DNA of 64,000 nucleotides from contig BRYA01000322.1 in NCBI GenBank assembly GCA_030267965.1, forward strand, positions 25,399-89,398. Reading direction: 5' to 3'. The DNA comes from Triparma columacea (taxonomy: Eukaryota > Sar > Bolidophyceae > Parmales > Triparmaceae). The first letter of the stretch is position 1. Each line of letters starts with the position of its first letter. Shown here piece by piece: positions 11,353 through 21,552 of the stretch. The position numbers and the translations under genes are program-made. The notes below the pieces were generated by a model that saw only the letters and a list, made by a program, of their open reading frames with translations, had not been told where the DNA came from and searched no databases.

Positions 11353-13292
11353 TTAGAAGGGGTTACAAGCCCTCGCCACATCAATGCAGAATTGGGGAGC
11401 GACCCTTACGCACGTCGGCATGCTATCGTCGAACTCTATCAGCCTCTCCTCTCCCTTCTCGCACCAAAGCCTCATCTTCTCGTAAATGTCACGGTGGAGC
11501 TGCTGGTCGCCCGCGAACGGCTTCTCGAGTATGGGGTCCGTGTGGGTCATGTTGTCGTAAATTATTGTCTCGCATCGGATCTTCAAGCCCCTCAAAGCCT
11601 GTGAGCGGGAAGGAGAGAACGAAAGGGTTAAGAGCTGGCACACTCCGCACTTTTTAACTTTCACTTTTTGCCAATTCTCACCTCGCCGAATTCGACCCCG
11701 CCACTGCAGGGGGCGGAAACGTCATTGGAACCGTGGATCAAGCAGACGGGGGGAAAGTAATTGGAGAGGTTGACACTCGAGTCGGCGAGGTTGCGGGCTA
11801 GGTGGGTAGGGGAGTACTTGGAAAGGTTTGAGTCGAATATCCAGTCGATTATTCTTTTGTCAAGGCCGCGAGACTGAAAGTGGTCTGAAAGGCCAACGAG
11901 GTCGTAGGGTCCAGATATCGGGATCCATCCTCGGAGGGAGGATGGTTTCCACGAGGACCCGGTCCGTTTATTGCTGTTCGTGGGAGAGTCCGGACAGCCG
12001 AGGTTGTCGAGACTGTTGGTGCTGCAGTGAGCCAAGCAATGGGGAGGGGGGTAAATAAAGAAGTTTAGCGCAGATTTATGCTACCCTCATGTCTATGTCT
12101 CACCTATCCTGAGTCGTCTCCGTCATTTCCGAAAAGCTCTCCTCACTGACATTCCGCTCTATCGCAAGGTCAAAGTCCTCCCCCTTATCAATGAGGTTCT
12201 CAAAGCTAAAGTTGTTGACAGTGTTGAGAGCATCCGCCCTAGCGGCTGCCGCAGACTTCGTTAGGAGCAGCATGGAACCGAGGTGGGCGCCGGCGGACTG
12301 TCCGACGAGGACAACATTGTCTGGGTCTCCGCCGTACTCCTCAATGTGCAGCTTGACCCATTCAACTGCCATGTCCAAGTCCCCCATCATGCCCTCCGCC
12401 CCGATCTGGGGGAAGTTCCTGTAGTCGGGTATCACGACGAGGACCCCGTGCGGACAGAGCGCGCGGGAGAGGAGGGCACCCCACATCTTGTAGCCAATGA
12501 TCCAGGCGCCACCGGTGAGGAAAACAATTACGGGGGCCTTGGGTTTCGAGTCATTTTCGTTATCATTGCCGCTGTCGTCGTCGTCGTTGTCGTCGTCGTC
12601 GTCGTCATCGTCATCGTCATCATCATCTTTCTTTGTGGGCAGGTAAATATCAAGCAGATGGCGACTAGACTGTTTCCCAAGCGTGATCCCCGGTATAAAG
12701 TAGTTTACATTGTGTATCGGCCCCCGAACGTAGTACGTCCCCATGACTAGGAAGCCCGGGAGGAGGAAGATCACGAACATGAAGAGCCTGAAGAGCATGT
12801 AGACCCATGTCCACGTTCCACGGATAAGGTGGGAGAAGAGGAGCGAGCCGAGATGGACAATGAGATTGATGTGATAAATCAACGAGAATCTAGGAGGGAG
12901 GGGGCGAGGGGGGATGAGGGGGGGGGGATGAGGGGGGAGGGATTAGTATCTTGACGGGGGAAGGCACAAAAAGAGCAAGTGGGCTGGGGAGGTCAAGACC
13001 GCTCATAGGCGGTTGAGGAGGGAATGAATTACTTGCTTTTAGGTGGGCAAGAAAGAGCGCAATTGGAGTAGGGAGTGAATACACCCTATATATTCCACCC
13101 CAGACCATCAATTAGGCGTTACCATCTGTTATTGAGTAGAATATCTCACCTCTTCTTCCCAGCAACACTAGGGCCATGATCAAGATGGTGTCTGCGTGCT
13201 CTAATCTCACGTTTCACCTTCCTTCTCTCGCTGATATGCGGAGGTTGAGATACAGGTGGAGGAGCATCGGTCCTCCTCCTGTTTAGAACCAT
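11353..13292 (-). CDS. Isoprenylcysteine methylesterase-like alpha/beta hydrolase
   Basis: Four exons: 13150-13292, 12104-12889, 11682-12021 and 11353-11598 (504 aa). A basic N-terminus (exon 1) precedes two or three membrane helices, then Arg-His-Leu-Leu-Asp-Ile-Tyr-Leu-Pro. An Asp run of about 13 residues, encoded by a GTC/ATC microsatellite, sits before the oxyanion motif Leu-Thr-Gly-Gly-Ala-Trp-Ile-Ile-Gly-Tyr-Lys. The nucleophile Ser is in Gly-Gln-Ser-Ala-Gly-Ala-His. The acid Asp is in His-Gly-Ser-Asn-Asp-Val and the His in Thr-His-Thr-Asp. This matches plant ICME, which demethylates carboxyl-methylated prenylated proteins at the ER/Golgi. The length exceeds plant ICME (about 430 aa) because of exon 1 and the Asp run. 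Confidence 0.88.
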
Positions 13293-13456
13293 AACCAAAT
13301 TAGGTCTGGAAAGGGGAAATAAAATTGACTCTAAATTGAGTCCTGTTTATCCCCACACAACCGCTCAACATTCAATCGCCGTCGAAAATATTCTTACTTA
13401 CTTACGGGCTCAATAATTTTTATCAGAAAACACAATAAGACCAAAAAAGCTTGCAA

Positions 13457-14609
13457 ATGGATACAAGAATCAACTCGAGGGACTATTATGGAGAATTTCA
13501 TGGACATCTCACCTCTCATCTCCACCCTGTCCACATGGAGCTCCGAAGAGGTACCGTCGATGAGCGTGGAAGGGAGACTACAGACGGCCAAGTTGATCGA
13601 CCTTTGATATTCCTTGCAGGGGACTCCAGCCTTGACAACAAATATTGGTTGGGGAGTTCAGCCCGTCCACTCGGAGGATATGAAAGGGTACTCGACGGCA
13701 ATATGATGAAGGACGTCTGTTACCACCTCACAAAGGAGTCATTGAGGAGGAATGGCGATAAGCCTACCACCCCTGTGTGCCTCAACACCTCAATTGAAGC
13801 AACGACCCTCTCCCAGCGGAGTTGCGGCCGCCTCCTCGAGCAGGATAAGGTGAGAGTGGATCTAAAATGAGAGTTTTTGCGAAGACAGACGGCGCACGTA
13901 AGACAACCAGTACTAACCCTAGATTTATGATCTCTTCCTGTTGCCTGTGCTTCACTCCACTCCACTCCTCTCATCGCAGTTCATCAGGGACAATATCCAA
14001 CCTCAAGACACATTGATCGTCTCCATCGGGGGCAACGACATCGCTCTTGCCCCGGCCCCATGTACGATTGTGAATATGCTCGGTCTTATCTACTGCACAC
14101 CAACGTGCTGTATCGAGAATGGGTTCGGCCGCCCTATTCCTGTAGACGATTGTTGTTTGGGCTGCGGAGCAAGCTGTCTGTCGACCCTGACCTCCTGCCC
14201 CCCCTGCGGGGGCTACTTCCTTCACCTGTTCAAGGTGAGAATACAGAAATACCTCGAGAATCTACTGTCGAAAACGCGGCCAAAGCAGGTCGCAATTTGC
14301 ATGATATACTATCCCGATGAGAACCCGCGTGAAGCCTCTTGGGCGGACTGGGCGCTTGGGATACTTGGGTACGATCGTAACCCGAAGAAGCTCCAGGTGG
14401 CGATACGGAAGATTTTTGAGCTAGCCGTATCCGAAATCAAGATCAGGGGGGTAGAGAAGATCACGCCTATACCACTCTTTGAGGTTTTGGACGGCTCAGA
14501 AACGAAGGATTATGTATGCAGGGTCGAACCAAGTGAGGAGGGGGGGAGGAAGATGGCGGAGTTCATTCTAGATAGGCTTGATGCAGACACAAAGATGGTG
14601 AGGAAGTAA
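13457..14609 (+). CDS. SGNH/GDSL-like hydrolase fold protein, catalytic His position altered
   Basis: Exons 13457-13849 and 13980-14609, phase 0 (340 aa). Block I Gly-Asp-Ser-Ser-Leu-Asp-Asn (the Ser nucleophile) and block III Gly-Gly-Asn-Asp are clear. A Cys-rich insertion (about residues 160-195, ten Cys) follows block III. Near the C-terminus, where the family has Asp-X-X-His-Pro-Ser, this protein reads Cys-Arg-Val-Glu-Pro-Ser, so the catalytic His appears replaced by Glu. No signal peptide is seen. It could be a modified esterase or a non-catalytic relative. It is divergent from the ICME-like gene across 164 bp. Confidence 0.78.
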
Positions 14610-14674
14610 TGCGTGCAGTGTCTAATGTGTGAATGGTTAAGTTTTCTGTGCGAAGATCTCGTCTTTATGTATTA

Positions 14675-15175
14675 TCATGTGTAGACAATGAGGAAGAACA
14701 GGAGAATCACAACAAAACTTAAGCCCACGATTGCCGAAAAATACCCACACCCCCCGCTCTTCTTTATTAGCTCCTGCGTCTTCTTGGTAACGACGGCGAG
14801 GTTCAGCTCTGCTGAGTCCAACTCTTCACCCATATCGTCCAGCATCTTGTTCTGCATCTTTAGCTCAGATGATATCTCAAGGGATATCTGACCCAACCGA
14901 GCTGCACCCTGACCGAGTACATCCAGCGACTACAAGGAGGGAACGAGTGCGAACGAGGGGATTAGGAGGGCGTTGGCAACACCAACAAAACCTTCAAACC
15001 CCCCTTCCTGGATGGAACCCACACTCAAACTCACCTCATCCTGATCCTTCATCATTTGCTGTTGGCTCCTCACCGCATCCATTATGAAGTCATCGTTATC
15101 ATCATTATCATAATCGTCTTCGTATGTAGGAACCTTCCTATATTTCCCATTTTGCCCTCGTGAATTAGAAGGCAT
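14675..15175 (-). CDS. Qc-SNARE (syntaxin 6/8-like)
   Basis: Exons 15035-15175 and 14675-14929, phase 0 (131 aa). A short acidic N-terminal region is followed by a full SNARE motif of heptads. It has a zero-layer Gln in Met-Gln-Asn-Lys-Met-Leu-Asp-Asp, which aligns with Glu-Gln-Ala-Val-Met-Leu of syntaxin 6. The C-terminal anchor is about 20 hydrophobic residues ending Ile-Val-Tyr-Thr. It lacks the N-terminal three-helix domain of most syntaxins. Likely role: membrane fusion at Golgi/endosomes (inferred from the family). Confidence 0.85.
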
Positions 15176-15482
15176 ATTGGGATTGAGTGTATTGAGGACA
15201 ACTGACGGCGCGACAGACAAACACACGTTTTAGATGGAAAAACTCAAAATGGAAACTGCTGCAAATATACCGAATAAACTTCAAGTAAAGGTTATTTTAT
15301 GAAATTTGTATATCTACTCTTGGATTGGGGTCAAATTTCTGGTGATCAAGCAAACACTGTCCGCATTGTAACATCGCTCCTCCTATCTACAAGAATAAGG
15401 CTCACAACCAATCACGCACATAGAAGGTACCATACTCACTCTGTCAATATTCACCCACCTTATTCTCAAGGAGGCGAGGGAA
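15176..15482. other. Divergent intergenic region
   Basis: 307 bp between the SNARE start and the secreted-protein start. AT-rich; no gene or repeat seen. Confidence 0.5.
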
Positions 15483-16217
15483 ATGCTTGACTTGTTTGGC
15501 ATGCGACACACTCTCATCCAATTCCGAGTTCTTCTGCTCACTCTAATACTCCTGCTTGAATCGATATCCATCATCTCAATAGAGCTCAGCCCGTTGATAA
15601 ACCCTACACCCCTCTCCTCCCTTGCCACCCCATCCCTCCTCTTTGACCTCGACCGTTACAGTCGTAATTGCGCGGTAGGCGGGGGATTGCTGGGGTTGGA
15701 CGGCGTGAGGGCTAGGTACTTCGAACGCGGCTGGGAAAAGAGCGACTGTGAAGGTGTATTTTACGTACACGCTGAGGTTGTGGAGAATTTCGAGAAGCCC
15801 AAGCTCCCGCTGCTTAACTTCAGGCTTCGGCGGCGGGGAAGCGATATGGGCGACGACAACGATAATGGTATTTTCTTGGCGCTTGGCCTCAACAATCATT
15901 ATGTGGGCGGGTACCACTGGGCTAGAAGTGGGATGGGTGCGGGGTCGTCAATGGATGCCCCAGGTGTTACGTTTAATGCAGAGAAAGGGCAGTTGCGATG
16001 GGGCTCGCAGAATTCTAACGACGGGAAAAGGTCGGAGTGGGTTGAATTTTTAAAACCCCTCGACCAGGTCCAACTTGGGATAGTGGATTCCAAGCTCCTT
16101 CCAAGACTCAGTAGGGAGATGAACGGAGAGGGACAGATAACTCTGATCAACGTCGTGAGCGCGGCAGGCGTTCCTAAGGGCGCCGAGCCAAAAGTTGTCG
16201 CAACGCTGACTGTTTGA
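15483..16217 (+). CDS. Putative secreted or membrane-anchored protein of unknown function
   Basis: Single exon, 244 aa, starting at ATG 15483. Residues about 8-35 are a long hydrophobic segment (Leu/Ile-rich), a signal peptide or anchor. The rest is a globular domain with Tyr-Ser-Arg-Asn-Cys, Asp-Cys-Glu-Gly-Val-Phe-Tyr-Val, Gly-Leu-Asn-Asn-His-Tyr-Val-Gly-Gly and Val-Thr-Phe-Asn-Ala-Glu motifs that I do not recognise. Its stop lies 18 bp from the convergent ADCK1-like stop. Confidence 0.7.
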   Translation: MLDLFGMRHTLIQFRVLLLTLILLLESISIISIELSPLINPTPLSSLATPSLLFDLDRYSRNCAVGGGLLGLDGVRARYFERGWEKSDCEGVFYVHAEVVENFEKPKLPLLNFRLRRRGSDMGDDNDNGIFLALGLNNHYVGGYHWARSGMGAGSSMDAPGVTFNAEKGQLRWGSQNSNDGKRSEWVEFLKPLDQVQLGIVDSKLLPRLSREMNGEGQITLINVVSAAGVPKGAEPKVVATLTV

Positions 16218-16235
16218 CACAAATCATCAAATTAT

Positions 16236-17963
16236 TTATTGCCCATTCCACCGTAATGACGCAAAAAGCACGTACACTCTCGCTCTCCCCCACAAATACT
16301 TTAGCCATCCCTCGGCCCACCTCCTGGCGTCTATTCTCCAACGTCTCTTTTCCCCCTGCCAGGCCGATCCCCATAACGCCCAGTTCGCTTGAATCTCCAT
16401 CGTTATATTGTTGTCCGCACCCAGAGTCGAGTTTATGTGCCTCAGACAGTCGTTCATCTTCAGCAAAAGCAGTAGGTCTCGCGGCACGGTCTCGAGGAGA
16501 TGCAGGATCGAAGTCATGTAGCGCTCGGCGTACATGCGGATCATTGCCTTGTCGCCCTTGCCCTTCTTGGTCCTCTTCACCCTTCTGCCACCTCTTCGGT
16601 CAAGAATTTCATCAAACGGCCGGCTCGTGATGATGGCCGCCAGGAGCGGGTACATTTCCGTCACCCCAAACTTTTCGCACGTACTCTTCATCATGTCGAT
16701 GTCAGCCATGACAATACTTGTCCAGAGGTTCGCATAGTCCCTCATGAACTCCCCCCCCAGCGTCTTATACAGGCCATGGTCCAACAGCACAACCTGCACC
16801 GCACCTGTGTTTGGGTTTGGTCTCACTAGGAGGTTGGCGGGGTGGGGATCACAGTGAACGAAGCCAGAGGTGAAAACTTGGAAGCCAAATATCGACGAAA
16901 TTAGGGACGACACGTCCTCCCTCTTGAGTCCGGCTCTCTCTATTTTCTCCACATCAGTTGCCAGAAAACCCTCCTCGAAAGTCATCGCCATGAGTCTGCT
17001 CGTGCTGTACTCTGCAAGGATCTCAGGCACGCAGACTTTTCCAGGGAACTCCGCTTCAAGTTCCTTTTTGGCACGTCTCGTATTGTTGGCCTCATTCGCG
17101 AAATCCAACTCGAGGAAAATCTGAGGCGCGATCTCGTCCACTAGCCACCCGAACGTGAACTCTTCAAAGTAGCTCTCGAGGAACCTCACAACTTTCGTGA
17201 GAACAAAAATGTCCCCCTTCGCTGTCAAACCAACCGAGGGATGCTGAATCTTGACGGCTACCCTCTTTTTCGTCTTCTTATCTACCGCGGTGTGCACCTG
17301 CGCCAAAGAGGCAGACGCCAGAGGTTTTGGATCAAACGCGTCAAATATTTCCTCAGGGTAAGCCCCGAGTTCCTCCAAAACAAGCTCCCGCACCTCGGGA
17401 TAAGACGACACGGGAGAATCATTATAGAGCTCCTGGAGTGTCTGAGTGTACTCAGCCGGAAGGAGGTAGTCCAAATTTGCCAAGTGCTGCCCAATCTTTA
17501 TGTAGCAACCTTTGTTTCGCCGGCACAACCTGAGGATCTCCTCGGCCGCCCAGCGGTGCTTATTTAAAGAAGCCGGTGCACTCCTATGTCTATCTTCAAG
17601 AACTGCCAGTGCATCGGCAGCCTCAAGTACTTTATTTCGTTGAATTTCCTTTATTCTCACAGCATTCTTTCTCTCCTTCTCGTCCTGGTTCTGTTTCCCC
17701 CCTGATCCGTCTCCTGTGTACACTTCTTGACAGAGAGATAGATTCTTCTCCGCATTTTTAATCTTATCTTCGATACTGGAACTCTTTGAAAACTTGTAGT
17801 GGGTCACAATCTTCCCCACAGTCCAGATGGTCGAAGTGGTCCGACTCACAAACCTTGAATAGTCTCCTACAGTCAACCGTTGCTCGTCATCGCATTGAGC
17901 CGCTACGCCACCTAGAGAGGCGGCCGAAACCGCGGCAAACGACCGAAAAATAGCACGTTGCAT
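16236..17963 (-). CDS. ABC1/ADCK1-like atypical kinase (UbiB family), mitochondrial
   Basis: Single exon of 575 aa. The N-terminus is an amphipathic Arg/Ala/Ser presequence. UbiB-family marks are present: Lys-Ile-Gly-Gln (near residue 152), the Ala-rich Ala-Ser-Ala-Ser-Leu-Ala-Gln-Val loop, Val-Ala-Val-Lys-Ile-Gln-His-Pro, Glu-Leu-Asp-Phe-Ala-Asn-Glu, His-Cys-Asp-Pro-His-Pro-Ala-Asn, and Asp-His-Gly in place of Asp-Phe-Gly. The Trp-Leu-Val-Asp-Glu and Leu-Leu-Asp-His-Gly-Leu-Tyr strings are closest to human ADCK1 and yeast Mcp2, which act in mitochondrial lipid homeostasis. Only 48 bp separate its ATG from the stop of the hexosaminidase gene upstream. Confidence 0.92.
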   Translation of the reverse strand: MQRAIFRSFAAVSAASLGGVAAQCDDEQRLTVGDYSRFVSRTTSTIWTVGKIVTHYKFSKSSSIEDKIKNAEKNLSLCQEVYTGDGSGGKQNQDEKERKNAVRIKEIQRNKVLEAADALAVLEDRHRSAPASLNKHRWAAEEILRLCRRNKGCYIKIGQHLANLDYLLPAEYTQTLQELYNDSPVSSYPEVRELVLEELGAYPEEIFDAFDPKPLASASLAQVHTAVDKKTKKRVAVKIQHPSVGLTAKGDIFVLTKVVRFLESYFEEFTFGWLVDEIAPQIFLELDFANEANNTRRAKKELEAEFPGKVCVPEILAEYSTSRLMAMTFEEGFLATDVEKIERAGLKREDVSSLISSIFGFQVFTSGFVHCDPHPANLLVRPNPNTGAVQVVLLDHGLYKTLGGEFMRDYANLWTSIVMADIDMMKSTCEKFGVTEMYPLLAAIITSRPFDEILDRRGGRRVKRTKKGKGDKAMIRMYAERYMTSILHLLETVPRDLLLLLKMNDCLRHINSTLGADNNITMEIQANWALWGSAWQGEKRRWRIDARRWAEGWLKYLWGRARVYVLFASLRWNGQ

Positions 17964-18011
17964 TTCTGTTTTTGTAATTCACCAAAAAAGATCGAAAACT
18001 TGTTTTTTTGG

Positions 18012-19592
18012 TCAAAACAATACCTTAATGTACGACTCTCCACACCTCGTTAGCTCATCGCAATCACATCCGTTTGGGCATGCATCAATCCCCTCCTCTC
18101 CTAGCCTTGTAGTGAATTTCTGGATCCGTTCCACCAGCTCCTCCTCCTCAAGCTCAACGAAGTTCCAGAAAGCGCCGCCGGCGATTGCGGCCTTGGGCCA
18201 GACCATCCCTTGAAAACTCGCTGCGAACTCCTTGTCCATGGACGGGGGGTAGAGAGCGGCCCCTACAGGCTTCGTATCGTAATCGTTGACACTACCACAC
18301 TGGAGCACGTAGCAATAGTTATCTGTCCACATGCTAACCTCGCCACCACGGAGCTGCGGGACGTTTTCGTCGTCACCCCCACCAACACCCTCATTACCAA
18401 TATCAAACCACACGTCCGACCAGGAAGGCTTATTGTTGAGGTAGAAATTCGCCGACATGCTCTCAATCGCATCAAATCCGTCAGAGGTTATGTTCGAAGG
18501 CCTTGGGCCTGCGTTCCAAGCATTGATAACAGCCTCGCCCTCGAAGCCCTTGGCGCCACCGCTTTTGTAAAGAACCTCCTCCCAGCCGACGGGCGTCTTG
18601 TTGTTGTCAATGATGTGGCTGAACATTTTGGCCTCTATCCCCTTGATGTTATCCAAGGTGCACCCCTCGTCGTCATTAGCAACCGTCTCATCGGCACCAA
18701 TGTGGAAAAGTTCCTCGTCCCCGAAGATTTCGGCGACCTCGGAAATCAGCGTCTTGAGAGTTGCGACACTTACATTGTCCCCGTCGTCAAGAATTGAAAA
18801 CGGGTAGGATGAAGTGCAGTATTTGAGATCGCCAGTCTCCATCAGAGGAAGACCCCAAGTACCGTGGCCAGGAATATCAACCTCAGGCACAACGCGGATT
18901 CCCCTGTCGTTAGCGTATGATATCATCTCAGCGATATCGTCGAGGGTGTAGTGTCCAGCCTGGTCGTCAACGAGGTCGGCAGTGAGGGCAGGGAATGCCT
19001 TACTTTCGATAGCATAGCGGCACCAGTCGGCAAAGTGCAAGTGAAGGACGTTGAGCCTCGACATAAACATGGCATCGATGTTGCTCTTGATGACGTCGAG
19101 AGGGACGAAACGTCTCCCCGTGTCTATCATGAAGCCACGGTGATTGGAAGAGGGAGAGTCCTGAATGCTTATTGAAGAGGGAAGGAAAAGGCTTCCATCC
19201 TCATCGGATGTCGAAACAAGCTGAGAAAGCACGTCGAGTCCATAGCATGCACCGTAAGGCGTCGAAGAGGAGATCGTGACAGTTGTGCCATTTGCATCAA
19301 CAGAGAAGGAGGTGTCTGTGGACTGGCTGAGCGACTCATCATCACTTTCGACGTTCACCTCGATAGTCGAGTAGGAGCCGCCCGACCCCACCGACTCCCC
19401 CCCGAAATTGTACCTCTCAATGCACTTGAGAAGCCTCTTAGATGAGCTGTTTGTCTTGACGGTGGCTCTTAGTATCTGGAGGTCTTTTGAGAGGGTGATT
19501 TGCCTGGGAATGGGCCAAATACTGTGCGCCTTACTCTCAAACGACAGTAGTAGACCGAGTAGAAGAGCAAACAATTTGGGACTGGCCGGCAT
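18012..19592 (-). CDS. GH20 beta-N-acetylhexosaminidase, secreted or lysosomal
   Basis: Single exon, 526 aa. It has a signal peptide (Leu-rich, ends near Ser-Lys-Ala-His-Ser), a small N-terminal alpha/beta domain, then the TIM barrel. Visible motifs: Arg-Gly-Phe-Met-Ile-Asp-Thr-Gly-Arg, His-Leu-His-Phe-Ala-Asp-Trp, Pro-Glu-Val-Asp-Ile-Pro-Gly-His, and the catalytic pair in His-Ile-Gly-Ala-Asp-Glu-Thr (about residues 298-304). Later come Val-Gly-Trp-Glu-Glu-Val and a Met-Trp-Thr-Asp where animal enzymes have Met-Trp-Ser-Glu. The Asp-Glu pair runs substrate-assisted hydrolysis of terminal GlcNAc/GalNAc. The usual His-Trp-His is His-Leu-His here. Confidence 0.93.
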   Translation of the reverse strand: MPASPKLFALLLGLLLSFESKAHSIWPIPRQITLSKDLQILRATVKTNSSSKRLLKCIERYNFGGESVGSGGSYSTIEVNVESDDESLSQSTDTSFSVDANGTTVTISSSTPYGACYGLDVLSQLVSTSDEDGSLFLPSSISIQDSPSSNHRGFMIDTGRRFVPLDVIKSNIDAMFMSRLNVLHLHFADWCRYAIESKAFPALTADLVDDQAGHYTLDDIAEMISYANDRGIRVVPEVDIPGHGTWGLPLMETGDLKYCTSSYPFSILDDGDNVSVATLKTLISEVAEIFGDEELFHIGADETVANDDEGCTLDNIKGIEAKMFSHIIDNNKTPVGWEEVLYKSGGAKGFEGEAVINAWNAGPRPSNITSDGFDAIESMSANFYLNNKPSWSDVWFDIGNEGVGGGDDENVPQLRGGEVSMWTDNYCYVLQCGSVNDYDTKPVGAALYPPSMDKEFAASFQGMVWPKAAIAGGAFWNFVELEEEELVERIQKFTTRLGEEGIDACPNGCDCDELTRCGESYIKVLF

Positions 19593-19671
19593 GGTTAGTG
19601 GGACCCCTGTGGTTTGCCCTCATCCTCTACATCCAAATTATTGGGGGCGATTTTCCTAAAATCCCTCGAGA

Positions 19672-21502
19672 ATGTTCAAGGCGCTCAAGGGCAAGGCAGC
19701 CGCCGCCCTCGATGCAGCAGCAGCAACCACGAGTGGAGGGGGGGGGGACACGAAGGAGCTAGAGGCCAAGATGGCCTCCATGGTGAGTCTCGAGTTGTTT
19801 CTGTTATGGAGTTGGTGCTTTGTGCTCTTCCTGTGACGGCTATATAGAGATTTAACCACAACCCCCCCCTCCAATCGCCCCCGACCACGACCCCTCAGGA
19901 AAAAGAGCTCAAGAAAAAGACCGAGGCTTTGACTAAAATACAAACCAAGGTGAGGGTGGGCCGTTGCCCATCTTGGGTCTATTTCTTTCCCGTTTTAAGG
20001 TTNNNNNNNNNNNNNNNNNNNNNNNNNNNNNNNCCCCCCCCCACCCTAACCCCCACCCCCCATTCTCTCTACACCAACCTCAGCTGAAGAAGGCGGAGGA
20101 AACAGAACAAAAGCTCCTCGGGGATGTACAAAAGAAGGAGGCTGAGTTGAGCAGGAACAATAAGCAGCTCGACAAATTTAAGAAGGAGGGGGCCTCGGCT
20201 AGTGGCGCTCTGCAGTCTAAGATGGACGAAAAGCAGAAGGAACTTGACGAAGCTAATGAGAAGATTACGGGTGCATACAAGGAGAGGGATGATGCAATGG
20301 CAAAGATGGAGGAGTTGACCAAACAGATGGAGGCAATGAAGAGCCTCGCCGACAGCAGCACGGCCCTCCAGAAGGAGCTTGAGGTCTCGTACTCCGCAAT
20401 AGGGGAGCAGGAGAAAAAATTCCAGGATAGAATCGTCACCCTTAGGAAGCAGCTGGAGGTAGCCGAGAGGAAGGTCATGAACGCCAAGTACATGTCCGAG
20501 TCTCACGAGCAGCTTTCTGCAGAGACCCAGATGAGGCTGTTCTCGTCCCAGAACACTGCCGCTGAGTGCGACCGCAGGCTCCAGCGTTCCTTGGAGCGGT
20601 ACGCTTCCCTGGAGCACGACCTTCAGATGGACAGACTTACCAACCAAGTCCAGGAGGGTCGCACGAGAATCCAGCAGGCGGAACAGTCGATTAGGGAGTG
20701 CTACTCCGACCCACTTCTCAAGGTTCCCGCGGGGACCGCGAAGCGCAGGCAGCTCAAGAAGTTTGAGGAGAAACTCAAGACCCTTCGAAGGCAGCAGAAA
20801 TCGCAGTCCGAATTCCTCAACCAGATCACGAATGTGGGGGACAGCAACGATCTCATGCGTACCGCCGCGAACAACAACGACATCCCCACAATAAAGAGGC
20901 TGCTGAAGCAGGGCATAAGCTGCAACGTTCCAGACGAGACTGGGTTCAGCGCCTTCAAGTACGCGTGCGGGAAGGGGCACATGCACGTCATTAGGCTCAT
21001 GCTCGACCATGCCGACATCCAGGACGAGGACGGGAGGTTGACGCCTTTGATTCTGGCCGCCAAAAACGCCCACGACTCGGTCGTGAAGCTGCTCATAAAG
21101 AGGGGGGCTCTAATCGACGCGACGGACCAGATAGGGAGGACCGCCCTCCACGTCGCGTGCGACAACAACAACAGGTCCACGGCGCTGGAGCTGCTGGACC
21201 TTGGCTGCCAGGTCAGCGCAGTCGACAAGAAGGGGAACACCGCTCTTCACTACTGCGCGCAGAGGAACTTCGCACCCATCGCTAGGCTGCTGCTAGACAG
21301 GGGCATCGTCACTGACCAGATCAACGTTGACGGACTTACGGCCATCAACATTGCGATGGAGGCCAAGAATCAGAGGGTAGTTGAGGTCCTGGTCGACGAT
21401 AGGAAGCAGAAGCAGCTCAAGATACAACTAGAGAACGAAGAGAACGCCAGGATCAGCACGGGGGACTTCGAGAACAGCCTCATACGAGAGCTCGAGGGGT
21501 AG
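19672..21502 (+). CDS. Coiled-coil protein with C-terminal ankyrin repeats
   Basis: Exons 19672-19782, 19899-19949 and 20084-21502, all phase 0. The intron before the last exon contains a 31-N gap. The N-terminus is Ala/Gly-rich (a poly-Gly run encoded by a G tract), then a long charged coiled coil (about residues 25-300). About five ankyrin repeats follow (Thr-Ala-Leu-His-Val-Ala-Cys, Thr-Ala-Leu-His-Tyr-Cys-Ala and similar). Likely a cytosolic scaffold; no catalytic motif. If the N gap hides an extra exon, the protein would be longer; the flanking exons already join in frame. Confidence 0.85.
20003..20033. other. Assembly gap (31 N) in an intron
   Basis: 31 N between a GTGAGG donor at 19950 and the acceptor at 20083, followed by a long C tract. 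Confidence 0.95.
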
Positions 21503-21552
21503 TAAATGTAGACAGTAGCATGTATTTTTCAAAATCAATCCGCTTTGTTTGT

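Noticed and set aside
12283..12750. Plus-strand frame with poly-Val
   Set aside because: Complement of the Asp tract of the ICME-like gene.
20069..21073. 334-codon minus-strand frame
   Set aside because: Antisense to the coiled-coil/ankyrin gene; Leu-rich composition follows from Glu/Lys codons on the other strand.
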